Shown: piece after piece, positions 10,001 through 17,024 of the stretch
How positions within the stretch are numbered: the stretch's first letter is position 1
Layout of the letters: every line of letters begins with the position of its first letter
Source of the DNA: Aestuariivirga litoralis
GTDB lineage: Bacteria; Pseudomonadota; Alphaproteobacteria; Rhizobiales; Aestuariivirgaceae
Reading direction: 5' to 3'
Length of the DNA: 64,000 nucleotides
Assembly: GCF_015714715.1 (NCBI RefSeq)
Contig: NZ_WAHS01000002.1
Coordinates: 496,001-560,000 of the forward strand
Notes under the pieces: model-generated
Databases searched by the model: none
What the model saw: the letters and a program-made list of their open reading frames with translations, nothing else
What the model was told of the DNA's origin: nothing
Program-made: the position numbers and the translations under genes

Positions 10001-13000
10001 TCACCACTCAGCGACTGTGCTGTCACAGCGGTGGCGATGCCCACCTGTGTGGCATTAATGCGGGCACGGTTATGAACAGCACCCGCCGCCGCATCGGCTG
10101 ATGTGACCGTATAGGTTGCGGTGAAGGTGCTGGCGTCATTCGCACCGGGAGCAAGCGCCACAGAATTCGTATTGCCCGCAACAGTCACGCCTGCCATCGC
10201 ATCGGTAAGGCTGATATGATCCAGCGCTACATTGCCAGTGTTCTGCGCGATGAAGCTGTAATGCAGCACATCGCCTGCGCTGATTACGCCATCGCCGTTG
10301 GTGTCATCGAAGCTGGTTTGCTTCTTGTACAGCGCCACTTGTGGATTGGCCGCAATCACATAGGGCGTGATGCGGTGCTGGGCGAAATCAGACAGGTCTG
10401 AAAGCGCACTGATCTGGGTGCCCGCGCCCGATGCCAGCGCGGCGGTCACCTTGCTTTGGGCATCGTAACGTCCGGCTGTCATGTCCGCCGCAGTCAGCGC
10501 GTGACTGGCGTTGAAGGTCGTGGTGTCAACCGCACCCGGCAACAACGTTCCCGTCAAGCTGCCCGTTAAGCTCAGGCCCGCGGCATTGTCGGTCAGCACG
10601 ATGCTGTTGAAGGCAACGCTGCTCAGATTCTTGACCTGGATATTATAGGTCAGCGTATCCCCGGCATCGGCCAGACCGTTGCTGTTGGTATCGGCATAGG
10701 ACGGCGTTTGCAGCAACAGGCCGATCGCAGGTGTGGGCGAAACCACCGTATCCGTCGTCGTATCAGCCGATGTGGTGAGATCGCCGCTCTTCGAAACAGC
10801 ACTCACCGCCGTGCTCGTGCCCTGCTGCACGGCGTCCACCTTGGCGCGGTTATGCACAATGGCCGCCTGCTCGTCGGCCGCACTGATCGTGTAGGCGGCC
10901 GTGAAGCTGGTTGCATCCGTGGCACCCGGCGCCAGTGTGATGGCGCTGCCGGTCACTGTTGCACCCGCCAGCTGATCGGTGATGATCACATTGGCCAGCG
11001 CCACATTGCCGGTGTTCTGCACGATAAAGCTGTAATGAATTACGTCTCCGGCATCCACGATGCCATCGCTGTTCTTGTCTTCAACACTGGCCTGCTTTTT
11101 GTACAGCGCCACTTGCGGCTGCTGCGTGATGGTCAACACCGTGGGTGCACTTTGGGTGGGCACGCCGGGATCCGAGTCATGCGAAACTTTGGTGCCATCC
11201 GGTGCCGTGCCGGTGACGGTGGCGGTGTTGTCGACATGGCCTGCATCTACATCGGCCTGGGTGATCGCATAGCTGCCGGAAATGGCGGTGCTGGTGGCGC
11301 CGGGCGCGAGGCTGGCCAGCGGGTTGCCGGCGATCACCACAAGTGCACCACCACCGGGCGTGTCGGTGATGTTGATGTCGCTCAGCGTCACATTGCCAAG
11401 ATTGTAGATGGTGAACTTGTAACCGATCACGTCGCCCACATCGTTGAAGCCGTTGTGGTTGGTATCGGTCACGCCCGTCACCTGCTTCAGCAGGCCAATC
11501 ACGGGAACTGGTGTGATGGGGGTCACTGTAGGCCGGTGCTGGGCCGGATCGGCATTATCGGAATCTGCAGTCACATCAACCGCCGCCGGCGATGTGCCCT
11601 GCGCCTTGGCCTGGTTCTGGTACAAGCCATGGTCAATGTCGGCCTGGGTCAGCGTGTATTGCGCAGTGAAACTGCTGTTGTTGGTCACGCCCGGGGCCAG
11701 CGAGGCAATCGGGGTGCCTGAAACAACGGCTCCGGTGTCGGTGGCCAGCACGTTGGTCAGCGTTACATTGCCGGTATTGGTGATGGCGAGATGATAACTG
11801 ATCTTGTCACCGGGCTTGGCGCTCACACCGTCTGTCGGAGTGATCGTGCCGGTTTTCACCATGCCGATGGCCGGGTCTTGGGTCAGCGGCAGGCTAGTGC
11901 TGCCGCTCTGGCTCAGCGTCAAGCTTGCAAGGTCAAGCGCTGTTGCTGTGGCCGTGGTCGAGGTCGTGCCCGCATCCATGTCATGCTGGGTCAGCGTGTA
12001 AGGCACCAGCGTGTCTTGCGACTGACCCGGGTTTAGCAGCGGAATGGTGATCGGAAACAGCGAGGCCGTTTTGAAATCATCATAGGTCTTGATGCCGGAC
12101 AGTGGCAGGCCCTGTTGCAGTGCCAGCAAGCTTTCGTGTCCGCGCACATGCCAGGTCACATAGGCATTGGATTTCACTTCGCCAGCGGCAAGTTCTTCCG
12201 CCGTCAGGTCTCTCGTGAAGATGATGCTGGCGGCATCAGTCTCGTTAGGATTGAGGAGGCTCACGGCGCTGCCGAAAGCGAAACTATCGGGCTGGTCGAT
12301 GCGAATGCCAGTCAAGGGCGCGTCGCCCGCATTGGTCAGGTTGAACAGGAAGCCGATCTTCTCGCCGGCTTCCACAGGGCCGGTCTTGCCCGACATGCGC
12401 ACCAATTGCCGCACGGTATTGAACTCCGGAGCAACCAGCCCCGTCATGCCACGCTTCGCGGCAAGGCGGCGGTGCGCACTTTCCACCACGCCATAGCGAT
12501 GCTGCTTGCCACCCAGGCTGGCCGTAGCGAATTCCGGTGCGGCTGGATTTGATGCCCCGTCCAGCAACGCAATCATCCGGTCATTGCCGCGTGCGTCGTT
12601 AAAGGCAAACAGCGGATCATTGAGCACGATATTCGTGAGCAGCGAAAGGCCGGTATTCTTGACCGTGTATGTGTAGTTTACGATATCCCCGGCTTTCGGA
12701 TGCGCCGTGGTGAACGCGCCCGCTACCGTGAGCGACAGGCCAGACGTGTAGTGCAGTGCAGTCGTCACCGAGCCATTGGCCGAAACCTGGGCGCCGCCAC
12801 TGGCCGACATGCCTGCAGCAACTGCAGCATCGTGATAGCTGCCGGCCAGGATATCCAGCAAGCCTACACTGTGCGCGCCGGCAAAGGTCACGGCGTCGGA
12901 CTGGCCGGGGGCCAGGCTGGCAATTGGCCCACCTGTGACGGTAACGCCGGTGTCGGTAATGGTGATATGATTTAGCGTCACATTGCCCGTATTGGTGATG

Positions 13001-13311
13001 GTGTAGGCGTAGTTGATCGTGTCGCCGGCATCGTATTGGCCGTTGCCGTTGTTGTCGGTCATGGCGGTTGTCACCACCGAAAGCGTAAGCGCAGGTGAAC
13101 CGCCTGCCACCGGCACAGCAGCCGTCACTGGTGCCGAATTCAGCGGCCCGCTGGGCCCTGATCCGACTGCCGTTGCGGTGTTGGTAATGGCGGCGAAAGA
13201 GGAAAATTCCGGGCCCAGAAAAGCACCCATTAGAAACGCCAAAGAAGCCGCCGCTTTCGCGAGGCTTCTCGGCGCCCGAGGAATTTTCCTCTTCTGGGCC
13301 GGGGCAGTCAT
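7069..13311 (-). CDS. Giant DUF11-repeat surface protein with SdrD B-like and C-terminal OmpA-like segment
   Basis: This 2080-residue protein has an N-terminal export signal (basic start, hydrophobic LAKAAASLAFLMGAFLG, then a cleavage-like SFAAITNT). From about residue 70 to 1870 it is a string of about 12 beta-sandwich repeats of the DUF11 / conserved-repeat type, with hallmarks D-x-N-x-DG-x4-GD, NTGNV and LAPGA-x-D. The D/N/D-G spacing looks like a calcium-binding loop. Around residue 1890 lies an SdrD B-like domain (IIGRVFDDLNGDGYQQDGEPG). The last 90 residues (VGVLKSRRSDLILVYHQGKE) faintly recall OmpA peptidoglycan-binding domains. Probably a cell-surface adhesin or matrix protein; ligand unknown. 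It is the middle gene of the surface operon. Confidence 0.8.
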   Translation of the reverse strand: MTAPAQKRKIPRAPRSLAKAAASLAFLMGAFLGPEFSSFAAITNTATAVGSGPSGPLNSAPVTAAVPVAGGSPALTLSVVTTAMTDNNGNGQYDAGDTINYAYTITNTGNVTLNHITITDTGVTVTGGPIASLAPGQSDAVTFAGAHSVGLLDILAGSYHDAAVAAGMSASGGAQVSANGSVTTALHYTSGLSLTVAGAFTTAHPKAGDIVNYTYTVKNTGLSLLTNIVLNDPLFAFNDARGNDRMIALLDGASNPAAPEFATASLGGKQHRYGVVESAHRRLAAKRGMTGLVAPEFNTVRQLVRMSGKTGPVEAGEKIGFLFNLTNAGDAPLTGIRIDQPDSFAFGSAVSLLNPNETDAASIIFTRDLTAEELAAGEVKSNAYVTWHVRGHESLLALQQGLPLSGIKTYDDFKTASLFPITIPLLNPGQSQDTLVPYTLTQHDMDAGTTSTTATATALDLASLTLSQSGSTSLPLTQDPAIGMVKTGTITPTDGVSAKPGDKISYHLAITNTGNVTLTNVLATDTGAVVSGTPIASLAPGVTNNSSFTAQYTLTQADIDHGLYQNQAKAQGTSPAAVDVTADSDNADPAQHRPTVTPITPVPVIGLLKQVTGVTDTNHNGFNDVGDVIGYKFTIYNLGNVTLSDINITDTPGGGALVVIAGNPLASLAPGATSTAISGSYAITQADVDAGHVDNTATVTGTAPDGTKVSHDSDPGVPTQSAPTVLTITQQPQVALYKKQASVEDKNSDGIVDAGDVIHYSFIVQNTGNVALANVIITDQLAGATVTGSAITLAPGATDATSFTAAYTISAADEQAAIVHNRAKVDAVQQGTSTAVSAVSKSGDLTTSADTTTDTVVSPTPAIGLLLQTPSYADTNSNGLADAGDTLTYNIQVKNLSSVAFNSIVLTDNAAGLSLTGSLTGTLLPGAVDTTTFNASHALTAADMTAGRYDAQSKVTAALASGAGTQISALSDLSDFAQHRITPYVIAANPQVALYKKQTSFDDTNGDGVISAGDVLHYSFIAQNTGNVALDHISLTDAMAGVTVAGNTNSVALAPGANDASTFTATYTVTSADAAAGAVHNRARINATQVGIATAVTAQSLSGDLVSSTNTTTDTVIVAAPTIAALLLAPSYADSNGDGVVNAGDTLTYQVQVKNTGVVALGTITLADNIAGLTFNGSYSGSLAAGATDTATFTATHVIAAADLTAGHYDAQAKVSGTAGSLVVSGLSDLSDFAQARVTPYAITAKAQIALYKKQASFDDANSDGVVDAGDVIHYSFIVKNSGNVPLDNITLSDTLSGVTLTGNGNSVVLAPAATDGTIFTGTYTVTAADEQAGIVQNRAHVIAAQAGSAITASAASRSGDPASSTDATTDTVIASAPALSALLPAPSYADTNGDNVVNAGDTLTYQVQIKNTGIAALNAITLTDSSGGLTITGSFSGALAPGATDTTSFTARHVITLADLVSGHYDAQIKVAGSTGGQPATALTDVLDFAQHRITPYLIAPMPQIAALQQFDHFEDAAGAVVPAAVSDGYAVYRITVHNTGNVAFDTVNLALNGSFSGTVIGSAILALPAGAVNDTQFKLRHKIMNAEILAGQIDSQVLVTGNNTADGVSATDATDPAAFSANAVTIVPVAVDPGIGLVKTFTVEDVNGNKVNDAGDIIHYAFNVVNTGNIDLTNVKLIDAGAAQPSPAPEITALAAGASDTTSLTASHVIMATDVAAGNYTNQAKVSARYDATQPDITALSDNASIDASSKRATVTPLELSKASFTKTAARSQVKRGEPVVYTISAASLLGDAYQIADIMPPGFAYVTGSAKVNGVAVKPLVKGQVLTFNSLVPQAGKISVVLTLNASSTSSAGKFVNNAKLVDQSNNALIASAQAVVEVMPDASFDCSDIIGRVFDDLNGDGYQQDGEPGLPAVRVATVNGLLITTDAQGRFHVPCAAIPDAAIGSNFVMKLDPRSLPAGYNITTENPRDVRLTRGKATELNFGAGRLHQVKLDFSGQAFVDGTANLTPRWTGGIGKLVGVLKSRRSDLILVYHQGKESGELAQSRVDAVMARVRQAWSNSGNAYPLGIKFDMEGAQ
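8800..11124 (-). repeat. Three tandem copies of an A-B pair of DUF11 repeats
   Basis: Within the giant surface gene two kinds of repeat alternate strictly: type A starting with ALYKKQASFDD and type B starting with APSYADTNGDG. The pair occurs three times. The nucleotide string coding for LYKKQ (read on the plus strand as TTCTTGTACAG or TTTTTGTACAG) recurs at about 9550, 10321 and 11096, a period of about 772-775 bases or 258 residues. This shows recent duplication of a two-repeat unit and a likely hotspot for length variation. Confidence 0.8.
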
Positions 13312-13360
13312 TCGCGACCGCCCCGTATAATTCCCCCCTTAAACAGTCTCATAGAGCGGG

Positions 13361-14332
13361 TTACCCGTGATCGAATTCCGCTTGGGTGACAGTATGCGCC
13401 CAAGTCATGGTGACGGTCGCACCGGGTGCCAGCACGCTCCAGATGCCGTTATTGGTGGCACCGTCAGACGAGGCGGCAGCACCCAGCGGCCCGTTGCTGC
13501 TCAGCGTTTCGTTGGTGATGCCAGAACCACCAATCGCGACAGCTGAACCGAAGTGGACGTCGTTGACCTTCACATTGGTCATCGTCACTGTGCCGCTGTT
13601 GTAGATCGTATAGGTGTAGGTCACGATCGAGCCCACCGAAGCGGTGGTCAGCGTGGCGCCACCCGTATCCTTGATCACGAAAGTCTTGGTGATTGTAAGA
13701 TTCGGGTTGCCGGTGATGGTGGTCGTTGCGGTGGACTTGTTGATGGTCGGTATGCTGTAGGCCGTGTTGCTGGGGCCGTAGGTACCGGTTGCACCGGCCG
13801 TATTGGAAACGCCGTTGGCCTGATCAGCCGCGTGATAGACGTCCAGTGTGGCCAGCGTATAGGTCGCTGTGAAGCTTTGCGAGGCGCCCGGGGCCAGCGT
13901 GGCGCTGGTCGGGCTGAAGGCACCAAGGGTGGCTGCTTCAGCATAACCATAGAAGGTAGGACCTGGATCGGTTGGCACCACATTGCTCATGGTCACGTTG
14001 CCGGTATTGGTCACCAGATAGGTGTAGGTGATCGTGTCGCCACTATCGGTGTGGCTTGTGTCGGTACCGGAAGAAACACTCGGCGTTCCCGCCGTCTTCA
14101 CGATGGTGAGTGTTGGTGTGGCCGGGGCAACCGGCACGCTCTGGCTCGATGAACCGTAATTGCCGGGCGATGAATTATAAGTACCCACGGCATTCGCGGT
14201 GTTGTCGATCGTCGCGTAGGACGGTGTGACTTGTGCCGCAACGAGCGTGCCTGTCAGGGCTGTGACAGTGACAACCCTGGCGCGCCGCGCCCAGAGGTAG
14301 GCGTTGAAGAGAGCTGATGTTTTACTGGTCAT
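13361..14332 (-). CDS. Small DUF11-repeat secreted protein, possibly truncated
   Basis: This 323-residue protein starts with a long-n-region signal peptide (hydrophobic VVTVTALTGTLVAAQV, cleavage near SYA-TIDNT) followed by two DUF11-type repeats (TPTLTIVKTAG..., NPNLTITKTFVIK...), each with NTGNVTMSNV or NSGTVTMTNV. Its mature N-terminus (ATIDNTANAVG) closely matches that of the downstream giant protein (AITNTATAVG), so the two are paralogs. It ends abruptly in mid-repeat at TQAEFDHG; a one-base shift would extend it by NPLYETV to another stop. It lies 49 bases upstream of the giant gene and heads the operon. A good Shine-Dalgarno (AAGGTGAG) precedes the ATG. Confidence 0.75.
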   Translation of the reverse strand: MTSKTSALFNAYLWARRARVVTVTALTGTLVAAQVTPSYATIDNTANAVGTYNSSPGNYGSSSQSVPVAPATPTLTIVKTAGTPSVSSGTDTSHTDSGDTITYTYLVTNTGNVTMSNVVPTDPGPTFYGYAEAATLGAFSPTSATLAPGASQSFTATYTLATLDVYHAADQANGVSNTAGATGTYGPSNTAYSIPTINKSTATTTITGNPNLTITKTFVIKDTGGATLTTASVGSIVTYTYTIYNSGTVTMTNVKVNDVHFGSAVAIGGSGITNETLSSNGPLGAAASSDGATNNGIWSVLAPGATVTMTWAHTVTQAEFDHG

Positions 14333-14975
14333 TTGAACTCACCTTGCGGGATGAATGAAGGAGGGCTGTCTCGAAAAGGAAGGGTGGACAGGCTAAATTA
14401 GGCTGCCAAAAAGGAATTTCGGGACGCCCGCGTTGGCGCAAGGCATGGCAAAATGGAGATGAATGTGGTCCCGGTTTCAATTTCTTGTTCCTTGGCGTGA
14501 AAATACTGACGCTGACAAACAAGAGCGCAAGAAACTCAGAAAATCGGCTTGCCCCCAAACCCAAAAAGTCCGGCGATCTCCGGGACTAATGGTTAAGGCG
14601 GTCTAAGATTTTGCCGTTAATGAACGGTTAAAAGCGGCAGTTTCCGGTTTTTTTGAAACGGGGGATTTACATTTCATTAAAGTACCTTAGGGCCTAAACT
14701 GCAGCCTCCACGTGCATTTCTCCTAAATTCCGCCACCCATTAAATTTTCAGTTGCGAAACGCCAACCTTGCCCGCAACCTGAGAATGTCGATGCCTTAAG
14801 CAAAGACCCCCAAACCTCGCTTGCGGCTCCAGCCCCGCACAAGCCTCGCGAATCAACGAAACGCGTTTCGACATCAATTTCGTGGAGTGTTGGCCTCAGG
14901 AACAATTCCGGGAGGTCGGCATTTAACGCCATCAGCCCGATTTTGAGGCTCAGCCCCTAACAGGTGACTAAAAAC
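14333..14975. promoter_or_regulatory. Divergent intergenic region (about 640 bases), no gene seen
   Basis: No convincing coding region is present between the DUF11 operon and the AI-2E-family gene. It must hold both promoters. Notable items are a perfect 14-base palindrome CGAAACGCGTTTCG at 14857-14870, which could be an operator, and a short inverted repeat CCGTT-N4-AACGG at 14614-14627. The stretch 14630-14700 is AT-rich relative to its surroundings. Nothing else is recognised. Confidence 0.5.
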
Positions 14976-16721
14976 ATGCGTGCGGCCGTCCAGACCAAAT
15001 ATGCCTCTCTGGCCCATGCCGTAATCATCGCAGCGGGGCTGGTGGGTGCACTTTATATCGGCCAGGACATCATCATCCCCTTCGTCATCGCCGGCATCCT
15101 GGCGGTGATCCTGCTGCCGCTGGTGGGCTTTCTGATTGCCATCCATGTGCCGCGCATCCTGGCCACGCTGCTCGCCGTATGTCTGGCGCTCGGCGTCATC
15201 CTGGCGACTGGCAGCCTAATGGGCCGCACGGCGATGGATCTTGTTTCCGATCTTCCCAAATACGAGCAGCAGCTGCGGGCCAAGGCAGAAGCTCTGAAAT
15301 CCGTTACCACCAGCACGACCTATGACAATGCCGCACGGATGGTGAAACGTCTGCAGGAAGAAATCTCGCCCACCCCACCGGATGCGAATGTTCAGTCCGC
15401 GCCCGCAGTTATTGCCGGCAGCGAGGACGGCTTGGGCCTCACGGTGGTAAAATCCACCCTGCGCACATTGGCCCATCCTTTCTTGCAGCTCGCGACGATC
15501 TTCGTCCTGCTGCTGTTCATGCTGTTCTACCATGAGGAAATGCGCGACCGCCTGATCCTGCTCATCGGCACACGACGCTCGGCGTTGGCGCTAAATGAAT
15601 CGGCAAGGCGCCTGAGCCGACTGATGCTGGGCGTGCTGTCGCTCAACCTGCTGGTGGGCACCGTAATCGGTGCCGCGCTCTGGTTCTTAGGCATTCCCGG
15701 CGCCATCATGTGGGGCGTTTTGACGGCATTGCTGCGCTTCGTGCCCTTTCTCGGCACTTTCATAGCCTCGGCCTTCCCTATATTGACGGCACTGGCCGTC
15801 GGCGATGGATGGGGGCTTGCGGTCACAGTGGCTACCATCATCGCGGTCACAGAATTTACCGCCGCGCAGATCATTGAACCGGTGATCCTTGGCAAGATGT
15901 CTGGCCTCTGGCCTCCGGCCCTGATTGTTGCGGCGCTGTTCTGGGTTGCCATTTGGGGGCCGATCGGCCTCATTGTCTCCACCCCTATCACCATCTGCCT
16001 GCTCGCCTTCAGCCAGCACATCCGTTCCTGGCGGGCGGTGGCGTCCCTTCTGGGTGAAGCCCCGGTTCTTGCCCCAGAAGATGCTTTCCATGGCAGGCTG
16101 ATTGTCGGTGATGTGGCGGGCCTCGCCACCATGGCCAACGCCGCAATCACCGAAGGCAATGCCGAAACCTTCCTCGACGCGCTGGTGATCCCCGCTCTGC
16201 AACGCATCTCGCGCGATATGGATGATGGCGAAATGAGCCGCGCCCAGCTCGAAGAAGTGAAGGACACGCTGGAAGAAATGCTGGAAGCGGTGATCCCCGA
16301 GGAAGAGACGGAAACCACACAGCCACGCCCCGTGCTCATCATCGCCAGCCATGGGGCATTGAACCATTGCGCCGCACTCAGCTTTGCAGCACTGTTGCGC
16401 AGCAAGACCATTGCCAGCGAGGTGGTGCGTTTTGGCGATGCCAGCCGCGCCCTTGAACAGCAGCCCAAATCGAATGCCGGCGCGCCAGTCATCCTGGCCA
16501 GCCTGTTTTCATTCGATGATCGACTGACACTTCATTTGTCGAAAAAACTGAAGAGCAAATATCCGGGCACGGAAGTGCTGATTACCGCTTGGCTGCGCGA
16601 TGCCAAGACACCGCAATTCAAAAGCCCTGCTTTAGTGGCGGAGAATTTGCGGGATCGCTCACCGCCGAAAGCGCGGCGCAAACCGCCTGCCGCTGAGCGG
16701 ACAACATTCATACCGGCTTGA
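14976..16721 (+). CDS. AI-2E family transporter with extra C-terminal cytoplasmic domain
   Basis: The first 350 or so residues form the eight-helix AI-2E/PerM/YdiK-type membrane protein: two N-terminal helices (HAVIIAAGLVGALYIGQDII...), a soluble loop, then FLQLATIFVLLLFMLFYHEEMRDR, NLLVGTVIGAALW, RFVPFLGTFIASAFP and WGPIGLIVSTPITICLL. The family includes autoinducer or ion exporters; the substrate here is unknown. At 581 residues it is much longer than usual. The tail from about residue 451 (RPVLIIASHGALNH..., EVLITAWLRD) looks like a Rossmann/B12-binding-like fold. ATG 14976 is preferred over GTG 14964 because AGGTGA lies 8 bases before it. It ends 6 bases before the 3' end of a tRNA on the other strand. 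Confidence 0.85.
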   Translation: MRAAVQTKYASLAHAVIIAAGLVGALYIGQDIIIPFVIAGILAVILLPLVGFLIAIHVPRILATLLAVCLALGVILATGSLMGRTAMDLVSDLPKYEQQLRAKAEALKSVTTSTTYDNAARMVKRLQEEISPTPPDANVQSAPAVIAGSEDGLGLTVVKSTLRTLAHPFLQLATIFVLLLFMLFYHEEMRDRLILLIGTRRSALALNESARRLSRLMLGVLSLNLLVGTVIGAALWFLGIPGAIMWGVLTALLRFVPFLGTFIASAFPILTALAVGDGWGLAVTVATIIAVTEFTAAQIIEPVILGKMSGLWPPALIVAALFWVAIWGPIGLIVSTPITICLLAFSQHIRSWRAVASLLGEAPVLAPEDAFHGRLIVGDVAGLATMANAAITEGNAETFLDALVIPALQRISRDMDDGEMSRAQLEEVKDTLEEMLEAVIPEEETETTQPRPVLIIASHGALNHCAALSFAALLRSKTIASEVVRFGDASRALEQQPKSNAGAPVILASLFSFDDRLTLHLSKKLKSKYPGTEVLITAWLRDAKTPQFKSPALVAENLRDRSPPKARRKPPAAERTTFIPA

Positions 16722-16727
16722 AGGAAA

Positions 16728-16804
16728 TGGTACCACCTCCCCGGCTCGAACGGGGGACCCCTAGATCCACAATCTAGTGCTCTAACCAACTGAGCTAAGG
16801 CGGC
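16728..16804 (-). tRNA. tRNA-His (anticodon GTG), CCA encoded
   Basis: The minus strand folds as a complete cloverleaf. Acceptor GCCGCCT pairs with AGGTGGT, leaving A73 and an encoded CCA; the D arm is GCTC/GAGC, the anticodon stem CTAGA/TCTAG with loop TTGTGGA, and the T arm CCCCG/CGGGG with TTCGAGC. The anticodon GTG reads His codons. The first pair is G1-U72 and the discriminator is A73, with no encoded G-1 partner, unlike canonical bacterial tRNA-His (G-1:C73). This matches the divergent tRNA-His described for many alphaproteobacteria. Confidence 0.95.
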
Positions 16805-17024
16805 ACAACTGACTGTCGGGGCGAAGGCAAAGCCATCCAGAAATCCCGCAGCAGATTTCGGCCCCCTGTTAGCCGAAAAGCCTGGTGGATTTCAACCTTC
16901 AAAAAACCATGTCGTGGCGCGGCGTTAACGGCCTCTGATTGGTTATCAAATCCTTAACCGGGGCTAGACCTTTAAGGAAAAACCCTGTTTAGTGCGGCCT
17001 GTCTTATCAGTTCAGTTGAGTACC

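Noticed and set aside
7069-13311. Regularly spaced DNA repeats, considered as a CRISPR-like array
   Set aside because: Repeats are coding, about 775 bases apart, diverged and in one frame; there are no short direct repeats with unique spacers and no cas genes.
14322-14564. 80-codon open frame upstream of the small DUF11 gene
   Set aside because: It overlaps the DUF11 gene start in another frame, has no family features and fills what should be a promoter region.
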